The notes: generated from the sequence alone by a model not told the origin. A DNA stretch of 64,000 bases from Argopecten irradians (GCF_041381155.1 NC_091139.1:7564383-7628382), one strand, 5' to 3'. Shown: positions 23,601 through 33,786, numbered from the stretch's first letter. Translations and numbers: made by a program.

Positions 23601-26600
23601 ATTGAAAATCATATAAGGACTCTGTTTCAATTTGGGTTATAGCGTTTTACATATTGAGAAACTTAGAAATGTGATAAATCGCCACACACCTGCATATGAA
23701 ATCGAAACAGAGGACAGGAGGTCATTGATAATAGTATAATTATGTGCTATTGGATACAAATTAAGTTTACCCAATTTAAGAAACTAAATTTGATTTAATC
23801 TCTTGGAACCACAGTATTGATATTGTGGTCATTAGGGACAGAAAATAATCAGATAAACCAATCAAAGAATTGTAATCAAATTAACCAATCAGGGACCGGC
23901 AATCAAATCAACCAATCAGAGAGTGTTATTTAAGTGAACCAATTGGAAATTGATACTGTCCCTTTGACCCTGGGGTAAAGCAGCTGCAACAGGACTAGTG
24001 AGGAAATAGATATTTACTGAAATTTATTCAGTCATATATCAAGTAGATTTTGTATGTATATAAAACAATCATGATATCAAAATGTATAGAAATTTAAGTT
24101 ACCAATAATTGATTTTTCATTGTGTTTATCGATTCCAACTTCCATTGACAACTCTTAGATATAATGATGAAATATGTCTCAAGTAAAGCCATATCATAAT
24201 CCTTCAATTCTCTTTTCTGTTTAGTTATAAAATGTCTTTCTTCTAAAACTGGCAGACTTACCAATAAATGTACCATAGTGTCTATTTTATCCCGCTACAA
24301 ATATACTTGGTAAATGTACTCACAAATGTGTAAGAACACCTCAGACTCAATAGCCAAAAGTCTATCAGTTCCCTGGGTATACTGTAGTATTACTAATAGT
24401 AGTATTTCCTGGAAACTCAATTTTAAGTTTCAATTCTCGATAAGGAAATAAATCAGGGTCCGCTTGTATAAAACTTCATGGGGACAGAGATTTATCCTCT
24501 TAGGATGTTTTTTTTAATTAGACAACATATTGCATGAGGTTTTCTTCATCTTTGAAGGCAACATACATGTACAAGTAAACACAGGTGTACAAGAAACCTA
24601 TTCATAATTTTTTTTTTTTTTTACACTCTTTCTTTTTTTCATACTGTGATAAAAGGGTCCCAGAGAGGGCAACATCCTGAAGGTACTTATCCATGAAGGT
24701 ATGGTAGAGGAATATGTAAATACATTACAGTTACAGGTTATAAAGGGTCACCCTGGGTGAGTGGTTAAGGTGCCTGACATATACAAACCCTCCACCACGA
24801 TGTTGCAATCTTGAGTTTGTCCCTATTGTAGCAAAGCTATCAGGTACTAACCATAGTTTGATGGTTTTCCTCTGTGTACTCTGGCTTTCCTTCACTTCTA
24901 AATCTGGTACATCCAGTCCTTAAATGATCCTGGCTGTTAATAGGATGTTTACAACGAATCAAGTATAAAACTTCACGGGGAATAACATTTTCCCATCAGT
25001 ATGTTTCCCTTTGACAATTGCTCGAGATTTTCTTCATCTTCGAGGGTTATATATATATATATATACAAGTGACAAATCCATATACTGAGTTTACATCCTG
25101 TTAATATACATGTACCCATATACTTTACATTACTGATCATGTTATGTCCACAAAGTAAATATAATTTCAACTTAGGAATGTCCAGATTACATTCTCCAGT
25201 GTCTCCAGTGACATTAATGTCTCTTGCTGTTAGTACTCCATTTATAATGTCATTCATGTGTTAAAGAAGTCTACTAATTATAACAGTATAACAAAGTCAT
25301 AATCATTAAATACGAAGTTTGACCAGTAAAACTTCCTACCTCAGTACTAGTACTCATTCACAGATTCCGAGAAGTTGTGTGTCATCATAACTATAACTTC
25401 TGGTGAATTTACACACACTCTTAATGGCCGATCCTAAATGCCTACCGTGTATACTGCACCCACAAATCTGCAGACACATGTAAATATACTATTGAACTGA
25501 CATGCCTGACTCAGCATGTGCAAATTGTCAACATTTGTCGACGTCCTCTAGATTATAAACACAGGAGGAAGTGCTTGGGCTTAATCCATTTTCAGTCCCA
25601 CTTAGTTTAATCATTGTCCTATAACAAACGTCTTAACTAAATCTTTAGATATCAATTATATAATTTTCTCATCTAAAAAAATATGTTGAGGTTCATATTT
25701 CAAAAATATATATCTAAAGATCAATTACAACAAATCAAGAAACAAAATGTGTTCTAAAAATGTTTAACTTACTGTAAACTTTTAATCCTTTTTCCTTACG
25801 TCTTGTTGTGCGATCAAGATGACAATACGAGACATTTAGAGCACTTGAGTCCACGTAAACCCGTCTATGTTGATGTAACATGGGGGACAATGGCTGCACT
25901 TAAAAGTTAGCGTACAAGGTTTAATGCTACCGCAGATGTAGTGATTCATAAAACGTTTGTTACCCGCCACAAGAACAAAAGGCACAAAGGGTCGGTATCC
26001 ATACATTAGTAAACATGTTTTCTACATGGCACAGAAACAAAAGGCACAAATGACCTGTATCCATCAAGTCTATCATCATTAAATAGATTTAAATCATAAG
26101 CTTTCTCACTATACGGTAGTTTATTAGATTTGTCTCCATTATTTGGTAATAAAATTGATGGTATGGATGGTTGAAGTTACACATTTTAATTAACTTCAGT
26201 GTGTGATCTATATGAAAGCTACAATGTCCATATGTCATCAATAGGGACTTTTTATTTGGTCTACTATTTAAATAGAAGACACAAACAATAGGCTTTGATA
26301 GTTTTGAAGTCTCAGGTTTGCACCTTAATGTTTGTTTTATTTTTGTTTAACATCCTATTAATAGTCAAGGTCATTTGAGGACATGCCAGGTTTAGAATGT
26401 GAAGGAAAGCCAAAGTACCCACAGTACCTGCAACTGCTCCACATAGGACTTGAACTTGAAACCCAGAGGTGGTGGACTGGTGGTGATATGTTGGACTACA
26501 TTAACCACTGGTCATTGCAGCCCCACTTCAAGATTCAGCAAGGTAAAGAACATTTCACATAATTCATATTGATGTGATGCCATTCAGAACCTTCTTAAAA

Positions 26601-27506
26601 CTTTAAGACATTGAGACATATTCTTGAAACTTTAAAAGTCAGGGCTATTATTATTTTCATTCTAACAGCAGTTTCAGTGATAAAATGTTTGAGAGAGAAA
26701 GGTCACAAGCTTAGGTTAGATAGCACAGGTACGTTTCATTATTATTACAAAATCAATCCTGTTACTGGTCGTGGCCTGGTATTCAAAAGTGCAATACAAG
26801 CAACAGTTCTTGTATATCACACTCATACACGATTTATACACATGTACTTAATCTCGCTGACAGATCGAGATAACAACAAATACTTCATGTTTGAAATCTA
26901 CTTTTTGTGTTAACCAGCCATCTATCACTGAATCTACCCTACATACCTGCATTTACACTTGGAACACACTAAGTTTTCTTTATCTCTGTTAACATTGGTC
27001 TGAGACTCTCCATTAGATAGGTTTCCTCTTTCTCCGTTGATCTGAGACTCTCCATTAAATAGCTTTCCTCTATCTCCATTGATCTGAGACTCTACATTAG
27101 TTTGGTTTCCTCTATCTCCATTGGTCTGAGACTCTCCATTAGTTAGGTTTCCTCTTTCTCCGTTGATCTGAGACTCTCCATTAAATAGCTTTCCTCTATC
27201 TCCATTGATCTGAGACTCTACATTAGGTTGAGATTCTCCATTCTTATACAGTTCCCCTCTAGAGTGAACTTCTCCGTTAGTTTTTAGCCCTCCATTGGCT
27301 TTCATTTCTACACTAGAATCTGATTTTCCATTTTTTGGCACTTCAGTTTTGCTAAGTACACCTTTATCACCTCTGCCTTTTGATTCAGTGTTACGACTGT
27401 TGTTGCCATTTTCAGAGCTAGAGTTGACACTTTTCTCATACTCAGCTCTCTGTACTGCTTCAACTGATGGCAGTTTTAGCTTGCGCTTTTTATCAGCAGA
27501 ATGCAT
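8677..27506 (-). CDS. CLIP4: CLIP4-like CAP-Gly/ankyrin microtubule-binding protein
   Basis: Multi-exon gene read right to left. Coding exons (plus coordinates): 26947-27506, 22324-22609, 20580-20835, 19905-20048, 19006-19205, 18505-18640, 18020-18163, 11505-11627, 11063-11186, 10613-10704, 10310-10355, 9721-9815, 8677-8903. Every junction has GT-AG signals and compatible phase, giving 810 aa. The first exon is the least certain; without it the protein starts at the ATG at 22608 (623 aa). Ankyrin repeats occupy about residues 300-420 ([36 protein letters not shown]). Three CAP-Gly domains lie near 465-540, 588-655 and 722-795. The first two carry GKNDGSV; the third reads GKNDGCV. The C-terminal RGINGSKLV matches vertebrate CLIP4. 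CAP-Gly domains bind the EEY/F tails of tubulin and EB proteins, so a cytoplasmic microtubule role is expected from the family. Large introns hold donor-site arrays (9060-9720, 21470-22323) and a nested gene (13548-13976). Confidence 0.9.
9060..9740 (-). repeat. Degenerate array of CLIP4 exon-12 3' end plus splice donor
   Basis: About 15 irregular units of ~30 bp resemble TAGTTCACTATTACAGAAGA with a preceding ACC. On the minus strand each is a copy of the last coding bases of the exon ending at 9721 (encoding FCNSEL) joined to its GTGAGT-type donor. The true donor is the last unit at 9720-9721. About five other units keep an intact ACCTAG core (near 9366, 9427, 9566, 9596, 9687), so each could act as a decoy 5' splice site. 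The minus frame 9103-9354, which repeats CNSEL and CNIEL, is a product of this array. Confidence 0.75.
10174..10249. mobile_element. Small CACAGG fold-back element
   Basis: CACAGGCGTTT at the left and AAACGCCTGTG at the right form an inverted repeat around a CT-rich loop, in a CLIP4 intron. The termini resemble those of fold-backs at 37325, 38334 and 43253. Clear target-site duplication is not visible. Confidence 0.45.
11628..13547. other. CLIP4 intron, no feature seen
   Basis: AT-rich intronic sequence between CLIP4 exon 8 and the stop codon of the nested gene. The part nearest 13547 is GC-richer and probably represents the nested gene's 3' UTR. The plus frame 11444-11806 is antisense to a CLIP4 exon. 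Confidence 0.5.
13548..13976 (-). CDS. Intronless nested gene: coiled-coil N-terminus, acidic C-terminus
   Basis: A single 142-codon frame in locally GC-rich DNA within the 6.4-kb CLIP4 intron, same strand. The start at 13976 has a good context (CAAG before ATG). Residues 1-90 are helical and charged ([56 protein letters not shown]) and look like a conserved domain. From about residue 90 the chain is strongly acidic ([22 protein letters not shown]), like many nuclear or chromatin-associated proteins. No signal peptide or membrane segment is seen. The family was not recognised, so no function is assigned. GC content, codon regularity and an adjacent E-box promoter argue for a real gene rather than chance. 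A retrocopy is possible, but no poly(A) scar is evident. Confidence 0.75.
   Translation of the reverse strand: MSSLLSTAPTKLMEAERSFKRACDEIIALNRQLDELSRRYEKASKENRRSFRYSLRLRMAVTEGVRNMFYEYASAKADEITELRCQVRNETDDDDDFTDDFGENDPVSFLSSPLHGDDEDDDWDEEDMDIDSDPATDANDSV
14052..14069. promoter_or_regulatory. Paired CACGTG E-boxes upstream of the nested gene
   Basis: CACGTG at 14052-14057 and again at 14064-14069, the second inside GTCACGTGAC. They sit about 80-95 bp upstream of the nested gene's ATG at 13976. GTCACGTGAC is the palindromic form bound by bHLH-zip factors (USF, MITF/TFE, MAX). The surrounding GC-rich, TATA-less sequence fits a core promoter. No experimental start site is known. Confidence 0.55.
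14795..14904 (+). repeat. GGACAAAAGCCCC tandem repeat
   Basis: About seven copies of a 14-17 bp unit (GGACAAAAGCCCC plus a variable CC/CT/TA linker) in tandem, in a CLIP4 intron. It stands out from its AT-rich surroundings by C-runs on one strand. Confidence 0.75.
15961..16475 (+). repeat. 106-bp tandem duplication interrupted by a MITE
   Basis: The segment beginning AACATAGACAGAACTGTGG at 15961 recurs at 16067 (period 106 bp). The second copy is split after CCATTTAA by the element at 16095-16402 and resumes with TGAAAGTGGACT at 16407. The first copy keeps the uninterrupted site CCATTTAATG at 15981-15990. Confidence 0.8.
16095..16402. mobile_element. TTAA-targeting MITE with perfect inverted termini
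   Basis: A 308-bp non-coding element with perfect 22-bp terminal inverted repeats (left begins AGGCCCACTACCTTTCC, right ends GGAAAGGTAGTGGGCCT). It is flanked on both sides by TTAA (16091-16094 and 16403-16406), while the duplicate host copy has a single TTAA at 15985-15988. This gives a direct empty-site comparison. TTAA duplication is characteristic of piggyBac-type transposases. The termini differ from the 364-bp TTAA family in this window. Confidence 0.8.
16708..16785 (+). mobile_element. Internal fragment of the 364-bp TTAA MITE
   Basis: CTTCAGTTACAAAACTTACC through ATTGAAAAGTTTGAGCTT matches the interior of the 6377-6740 element. Both termini are missing. Confidence 0.55.
17549..17622 (+). 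mobile_element. Fragment with CAGTCAAACCTG terminus
   Basis: CAGTCAAACCTGTGTATAAC followed by ACC and internal TATAGACAGGTT repeats resembles ends of pogo/Tigger-like non-autonomous elements found in many animals. A second related end, CAGTGAAACCTGCTCTAACG, is at about 19407. Assignment is tentative. Confidence 0.35.
17776..17910 (+). repeat. Two-copy direct repeat in a CLIP4 intron
   Basis: A segment containing GACAACATCAGTATCAAA and AGAAAAGTATTTTCTGATGA occurs twice in tandem with a few differences. No coding content. Confidence 0.5.
21158..21416. mobile_element. MITE with CAGGGTTACTATCACTG termini (copy 1)
   Basis: The left end reads ATTCCAGGGTTACTATCACT. The right end (AGTGATTGTAACCCCTAGAT) is its inverted, diverged match. 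The shared interior phrase CTGAAGGCTCTGTG recurs in the copy at 41338. It sits in the CLIP4 intron after the ankyrin exon. Confidence 0.55.
21470..22323 (-). repeat. 29-bp array of CLIP4 exon-2 3' end plus splice donor
   Basis: About 27 units of 29 bp (CCCCTTACCTCATTGATGAG plus AAGTTCTAG). On the minus strand each unit is the last coding bases of the exon ending at 22324 (encoding LLINE) joined to its GTAAGGGG donor. The units at 22111-22260 are nearly identical; those before 21900 are more diverged. Around 20 keep the ACCT donor core. At about 21935-22042 the array holds a partial copy of the exon itself (matching about 22436-22556, with small deletions). A variant unit containing TTAATTAGCTCATTGATGAA occurs twice (about 21773 and 22288), suggesting block duplication. 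Confidence 0.9.
22683..22840. mobile_element. Palindromic MITE (diverged copy 4)
   Basis: It starts ATATTTGCATATAACAAGAG and ends ACTCCGTAATATGTAAATAT, matching the termini of the 3805-3991 family. The central CRE is degraded to ACATGACATAAC. It lies in the first CLIP4 intron. Confidence 0.5.
23850..23950. promoter_or_regulatory. Four CCAAT boxes at exact 27-bp spacing
   Basis: CCAAT begins at 23858, 23885, 23912 and 23939, each preceded by AA or GAA and three followed by CA. The intervening sequence is partly conserved (AATCAAATTAACCAATCAGG type), so this is a diverged 27-bp tandem repeat. CCAATCA matches the NF-Y core. It lies about 1.3 kb upstream (in gene sense) of the CLIP4 ATG at 22608 and could serve a shorter transcript. 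Function is speculative. Confidence 0.45.
24745..24960 (+). mobile_element. tRNA-derived SINE (forward)
   Basis: The head contains a tRNA-like A-box region (GGGTGAGTGGTTAAGGTGCC) and a decayed B box. The body contains GTACTCTGGCTTTCCTTCAC, and the tail CCTGGCTGTTAATAGGATGT. The body and tail match the reverse-orientation copy at 26335-26525 and fragments at 34262 and 63866. It fits published bivalve tRNA-SINEs in general layout. Confidence 0.55.
26335..26525 (-). mobile_element. tRNA-derived SINE (reverse)
   Basis: On the minus strand: an A-box-like TGACCAGTGGTTAATG, a B-box-like GTTCAAGTCC, a body containing the complement of GAAGGAAAGCCAAAGTACCC, and a tail complementary to AACATCCTATTAATAG. 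It lies within CLIP4 intron 1. Confidence 0.6.
26947..27506 (-). CDS. CLIP4: Candidate first coding exon of the CLIP4-like gene
   Basis: A 186-codon open frame starts at 27506 with an in-frame TAA two codons upstream. It begins [20 protein letters not shown], continues through the NGESQ repeat and closes with CSKCKC before a GTATGT donor (exon end 26947, phase 2). The next CLIP4 exon begins AATG after an AG at 22611-22610, so splicing yields an arginine codon and then reads straight into MTLEAEEE. Phase agreement alone has a one-in-three chance, so attachment to CLIP4 is inference. CxxC pairs on both sides (CSKC here; CESC and CPGC in exon 2) could form a metal site. An alternative is a separate gene whose later exons were missed. 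Confidence 0.6.
26960..27240 (-). repeat. Coding 42-bp repeat in CLIP4 exon 1
   Basis: The first exon encodes six tandem 14-residue units of type [14 protein letters not shown]. They are arranged as two rounds of a three-unit block: [27 protein letters not shown](T/S), then a C-type unit starting NGESQTN. The higher-order period is about 126 bp. Multiples of three keep the frame open. The peptide is polar, glycine/asparagine-rich and probably disordered. The array ends shortly before the exon's CSKCKC and its GTATGT donor. Confidence 0.8.
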
Positions 27507-30319
27507 GTTTTATATATTCCAGGCAGGTTGTTTCCATAAATGAGAAATCCAACGTGTGTGATAAACTGGAAATAGCACTTGTAACGTTAACCTTATAAAC
27601 AGCACTGGCACTTGAACATAAGACAATCCACAACAATGGTGTACCTATTATTCCAAACGCAATCCATTGTTTGGAGAACGCTTATAACCAATGTTTACAA
27701 ATCCATTTCGGGAATCGTTTTACACTTGGACTGACTTTTCTGCAGAAAGATCTCCGAACCACCAAAGTTAAGCCATGCAGTACCCATAGAGTACTACTAT
27801 AAAAATCTTTGGTCAAAACATAAATCCCACGAATAAAATCTGCATAAGCTGACGGCAAACAAAGCACTGATTATGCAGGTACTAACAAAGATATATACCA
27901 TAGGTATACACACGACGTTTAAATACCACCAAACTAGTGGTCGCCCAGTGGCTACTGGCTTCTCAAATAAATTCTAGTGGTAAAAACCTTGAGTATTTTA
28001 ACCCCTATAACGGCCAATATAGATTACAAACTTTAATTTATTGGGGTGGCAGTGAATAATGCATTTATCACAATGATGAGATCAATGTAGAATGAATGCC
28101 AATCCGATTTAAGTAATGAAATAGATTTAACAGGCGAGAGATGATATTTACCATCTGAAAACCGTGTGTGTATTTCACAAGTACACAGCAAAGTTTATCG
28201 GGCCATTATCAAACTCCTCTGATTGACAGACCACAGAGAAATTCTGGTCTGTTGTTTAACCAATACTATGTATAATTGAGTCAACACGACCGTTACTGAC
28301 AATACCTGATAAAGCATTCACCTCGTTTAGATTTTACGTATTCATTTGAAATCGGAGCATTGTGATCGCAAATTGCCAGATTCTTTTGATGCTTTGTACC
28401 AATTTGGAGAGTCAGAATAAAGTTATATTCTTAAGTTCATTTTTTAATGTCAGAAAATATCAAAAGACTTGAAAAGCAATATTTCCATCACAAATGATCA
28501 AATTTTTGGGACATGGAAACGATAAACCCTGCTTTTCTAACGTTCTCTCTCAACTGTCAGATCACATATAACTCGCCGACTACACAACAGGAAACTACCC
28601 ATTCAAGCCAAACACTTGAATAGAAGCCAAAATCTTATTGAAACCCTATAATTAATTGATAGTTAGAATTTGACGCGATATTGCACAGCCATTTCCCTCT
28701 ATGAAAAGAAAACTATACTGACGTTATTCTGAATTGATATCTTGATTCCTGTGGTAACAAAAGAGTAAAATTAAGAGATTAAGATATCGATTTTAAACTT
28801 CGTGTAATCTGCTTAAGGGGAATTAAAGCCATACAGCCCTTCAATGACTTAATATATTTGAATGTTATGTAAATAAAGTCTGCTGGTCAATAAAACCTTA
28901 TACACATGTTATTTTACTCGTATTGCATTAGCAAGAAATTTATATGTTGATTAATTTGAATGAAAATATAAAATAATCACCAAAAATAATATACATTTTT
29001 ATGACAAAAGAAGCTAGAACTGTTTTACCTTTGAACACATGCAGTTCCTGAAATTTTTCAGATGTATGATATGTGTACAGTTGTATAAAAGTGTACTGTA
29101 TAAGCAAATTAAAGGTAGTGTATGTATTTGTATATGTAGGCAAGTCATTAAAATTATTTACAAGTAACTAATTATACAATATTGTTAGGAAAAATATTAG
29201 ATATCCAAAAAAATATGATTTCCCTAAAACATAGTTCAGGAATCAGTTATTTATAATTGGGTGGCCTTTTCAACAGCTGACTGTTCCATTGTTCCAGTTT
29301 AGGCTATTGTTCTGCTATGGGTATATATATATATATATTATATACATACGATAAATCTTGTCCATGTATAGTATACATGTACATGTAAGTTAAGACAGAA
29401 GTTTAAATAATCTATACATGTACATAGTATACATTAGTTCATTGGGCAGGATTTACCAGGTATGTAATAAACCTACAAATACCTACCTCTCTACAGGTGT
29501 GAGGAAATGAATATCAACATTTTATTCCAGGTAACATGTGGTAATATATTGATTTAAGATAATATTTCAATGTCAGAAATTGTAAATACAGTGACCTTAA
29601 TAGTCTTTTTTAACATTCCAGCAACATAAACAGTTTTATATATACTCTGGTATATGTATTTTTAGATTTACCGGTACCTTTGTCATCCAATGTGAAGTTG
29701 ATTTTAATTTAATGTTCATGCAATGCATTTATTTCTTCAAGGAAAAGTCTTCTAGATCATAAAGATAATATCTATGAAAGTTTCTTTCTTTATTACACTA
29801 GAAAATTATTTCTGCATGCATATCACAAACTAGGAAGTTTAAGCTCTGAAAATTATTTCTTCCATCATAATAGTAAATTAGCTTTCTTCTCCATGCAATT
29901 CACCAGTTCTTTTGCAACTTTTGTGATCAAAGTCAATTCATGAAAGTTTATCCTCACAAATAAATATCTACCGAATTAACATTGATAGGAATTTCAAGTA
30001 AAATTTTTAATTTTTTCAAATTAATTCTGTGATATGGATATTGCTAAATTTTAGTGATGTTGCTCATTTGTTCACCTTCATTTCAGTATATTCTAGCTGT
30101 TAAAACCCCATGCAGTCCTCAAGAACGTATTTATAGAAATACTTTTATACAGCAGGGATATTCTTGGTAGAAACATTTTTTTAAATAATTCATAGATAGA
30201 TAAATTAAAATAAAGCAAAATTTTTAATCCATCAGAAAAAACTGATACCGGTACTTAATCTTCAACCAATTTCGCTGCATAGACCGATTGGAGACTTCAT
30301 CGTAACAAGTGTGTTAAAA
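27507..30319. other. Upstream flank of CLIP4, no gene seen
   Basis: The first few hundred bases beyond 27507 would contain the CLIP4 5' UTR and promoter, but no clear core motif stands out. The rest is AT-rich with a TA repeat near 29323-29340 and no exon-like frame. Confidence 0.4.
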
Positions 30320-30666
30320 AACAGAGCATAAATGATATCCATCACTTGAACAGTAATTGGTGTTTAATTGTGTATATATATATGTATAATTAACACAAAA
30401 AATGTAATTAAATAATTTATTTTGCCTTTGGTGCATAAACAGTCAGTATTTCATTCCATAGGTAATAGTGACATGGAATTTTTTTCGGGATGCAATTAAT
30501 TATTTTTTATATTTCTAACTTAAAGTAAAATTAGAAGCTCAAACTTTTCAATGGTGGTAATGGTGTAAAGTAAGTAACTTTTGTAACTGTAGAAAAATAC
30601 TAAATCATCTGCTCATATTCTTGATAGTGAAAAAATAACGTTTGTCAGCGGTGGAGCATCTTTAAC
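30320..30666 (-). mobile_element. 364-bp-family TTAA MITE, truncated (copy C)
   Basis: Reverse orientation. The right terminus TCAGCGGTGGAGCATCTTTA is intact (to about 30664). The left terminus is eroded just before ACAGAGCATAAATGATAT. The interior matches the 6377-6740 element throughout. Confidence 0.65.
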
Positions 30667-31510
30667 CAAGGGTACATAATAACCAAATTTTGTAACTGCT
30701 GAATTCATGGAATCATAAAATCAAACAATCGTTGTGGTGTAACAAAAATAATAAAAGTCACCTACTTTAGTTGTGTATAACTGAGTGAACCCAATACTGT
30801 CGGCGAATCTTGCTCCTCATTCCACAGAAATCAACAGGTAGTATTGATAACGCCATAACCCAGAGAAAACTACATGCAAACTAGCTCCAGATTCCTTCGG
30901 AGTGAATATTAATGAACTCACACACATCAGTCTACATAGTCATGTGGTTTCAGACCAAAGCGTTTGTAATTCCAACATCTGCATTACATTATGCAAGTTA
31001 TTTACGGAGGTAAAAAATGATATAAAATTTGATAAAGTCTCGTTATTTCTTGGGAAAGATTAAAATTAATGTTGCTTTTAACCTAGATTTTGGTAGTAAA
31101 GCTTGTGTGTTTACATACATATCTTCAGTATATATAATGTGCTAAATATGTGGCATATATCCTAGGTCTCGTCAGGTCATACACACAGTTAGGTGGTGTC
31201 TCTGGTACAGACGTTACAAGAAGTCAGAACTAACCATACCCATGCCATAATTACTTTGCCACATAATTCTACACCCTTAATTAATTAATTTAATTGTCAC
31301 TGCACAGAAGTTAGTGGTTCTCTACCCTGACCCCCTATTATCACTTTTAGGGTATTTTTATATATTTGTATTTGCTTGAATAGTTCATTTGATTTGTGGG
31401 TAATTCCGGTACAAAATGTTTTGGAATCTGTTGGAGGAATAAAAACCTTTAGTCAAGTTACTAATAAAAATACACAATTTCAGAATACAGGTTGTTTCAA
31501 TATACACCAG

Positions 31511-31950
31511 AGAGGGATACAGGCAGTATCAAAATCCATGATAAGAGAGGGATACAGGCAGTATCAAAATCAATGATAAGAGTGGGAAACAGGCAGTATC
31601 AAAATCAATGATAAGAGAGGGATACAGGCAGTATCAAAATCAATGATAAGAGAGGGATACAGGCAGTATCAAAATCAATGATAAGAGAGGGATACAGGCA
31701 GTATCAAAATCAATGATAAGAGAGGGAAACAAGCAGTATCAAAATCAATGATAAGAGAGGGATACAGGCAGTATCAAAATCAATGATAAGAGAGGGATAC
31801 AGGCAGTATCAAAATCAATGATTAGAGAGGGAAACAGGCAGTATCAAAATCAATGATAAGAGAGGGAAACAGGCAGTATCAAAATCAATGATAAGAGAGG
31901 GAAACAGGCAGTATCAAAATCAATGATAAGAGAGTGAAACAGGCAGTATC
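31511..31950 (+). repeat. 35-bp minisatellite, about 12.5 copies
   Basis: Tandem units of AGAGGGATACAGGCAGTATC followed by AAAATCAATGATAAG. Copies differ mainly at GATAC versus GAAAC. The low divergence indicates recent expansion. The frame 31376-31576 runs into it and is not a gene. Confidence 0.9.
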
Positions 31951-33029
31951 ATACTGCAATGCTTTTAATCCATCAGAGCAGATTACTAGATTGACATAAA
32001 ATCTATTGTCATTTTTGTTCTGATGGATAAGGCTTATATAGCTGTATCATTCTCCGACGGATCAGAAATATCCTTCCAATACATATACCTCCGACATATT
32101 TAGAAATATTTGTACCATATGATTACCCTGTAAACATGGTACAAGACTACACATTGTGTATGTTCTGTGTGCTATCTAGATAGTAGATACATGTATACCA
32201 AAATAATCTCCTCCTTTAGCAACTTCACACTCCTCCATTGATATCCAATCTCAAGTGATAACAGCCTTCTAAATCATTCTGTCCCTCTCTAGTTCACTTT
32301 TCTTTAAATTCTTTATACTGCATCGAATGAATATATCTTGCAGCCATGTTGTGTAACTTGTTTAAAATTCACATAAAAATGAGCTTTAATTGATAGGTTT
32401 TGTATACTTCTGTTGAGCGTTTGCTTTGTCCTGCTACCTATATATATTTTGTAGGAATAAACAAGATTAACATTGTATGTATACCTATTTTTTCTGAGAT
32501 CCTCGACAATAAACCAACCACCTAGACACCACCATTTCTATCCTTTTGTAACCAAGTCTATACAGATACTGATATGTATAGCTGGATGATGACCTGTACA
32601 AGGTAGATCATTGATATTCTCTACGATCCAGAGAGGATGAAGACATTTTCGTGTTAAGATGGTATAAATTGAGCTTTACAGCCTATTAATGTCATTGTTA
32701 GGAAATACACATAGCTCTTTATTGTCAGCTTACTGAAAATAGGCTAGCTCAAGTGAAAGAGGTGACCTGATTATTCTATAGAGGATGGCATGTTACTGAT
32801 AACCCCCATTATCTAATATCAAACCTCTCCTTATAAATGTTTGATACAGTGGGATAGCACTATAAAGCCAACATCAGTATCCCACTAGCACAAGGAGACA
32901 AATGTATACATACATATTACTAGGTACAGCCTTTGAAAATACATAAACATAGAGCCTGTCCTTATAAATGTTTAGTAAAAATATAAACTTTATTTCTTTT
33001 ACATCGATTTTGAAACAAGTTATACAACT
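31951..33029. other. Intergenic, no feature seen
   Basis: AT-rich unique-looking sequence with no exon, RNA or repeat that can be supported. Confidence 0.4.
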
Positions 33030-33215
33030 TATGCAAATCACTCTCGATGGCCCGGATGTAAGTGCGCGAGGGGTCTTCGTGTGGGGGGGAAACCGGAGTG
33101 CCTGAAGAAAACCCACGTGATCGGGCAGGTGACTTCTAACCTTTTCACATCCGTACCGGGGATCGAAACCCCGGCCGGCAAGTGGCTTAACCATTACACC
33201 ACCCGATCACCCTAA
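33030..33215 (-). mobile_element. tRNA-derived SINE with conserved central domain
   Basis: Minus strand: a tRNA-like head GGTGTAATGGTTAAGCCACT (A box) and GGGGTTTCGATCCCCGG (B box), then a body including GATCACGTGGGTTTTC and CACTCCGGTTTCCCCCC. That body resembles the Deu-type central domain shared by SINEs across animals. It is better preserved than the other SINEs here. A fragment of the 3' part (CGATGGCCCG, GCGCGCGA) recurs at about 43680-43712. The minus frame 32874-33194 is SINE-derived. Confidence 0.7.
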
Positions 33216-33786
33216 ATGTTTAGTACAATGGGATAGCATGAAAAAGTAAATACTAAAATCACTCTATCACATGGAGACAATTTCAAACATGCAAAATAAG
33301 TGGAACTATGATTACTCTATCAACTAACTCATTCATTTGAGGGAGAGCATGAATCATGGCTGCCTATGAAACAATTCATCTCCCTCAAGCCAAAATAAGA
33401 TAAAAATGTCTAGCGTGATGATCTCATCAATATTTGTATTATTGTTTGATTCCTATCAAGGAATTTATACACCTAGCCTTGACAAAAATGAATGTGTTTG
33501 TTCTTTTATTAGAAAGTCATCTTGTCTATCCATAGATTTTGTGACTTTTATGTCCAGCAATATAATCACATAAACATAACTATGAACATATACACAATGT
33601 AGGAGAGACATAGACTCCAGCAGACAATACAGCTATTGTTTATACTTATCAGGATGCAGACTATAAGAGGAACACAGTATTAAAAGTTATAGTTGTGAGT
33701 CGTTACTTCCTCACCAGACAACATCCCTGTTGGTCATTTGAGTGTAACAATGTGACAAGACATACCGGTACATGTAACTGTACAAA

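Noticed and set aside
24973..25257. 94-codon minus-strand frame upstream of CLIP4 exon 2
   Set aside because: The first ~30 codons look non-repetitive, but it then enters a TA repeat, and no donor of suitable phase was convincing.
33030..33215. tRNA gene on the minus strand
   Set aside because: The tRNA-like head is fused to a SINE body and lacks a proper acceptor stem end.
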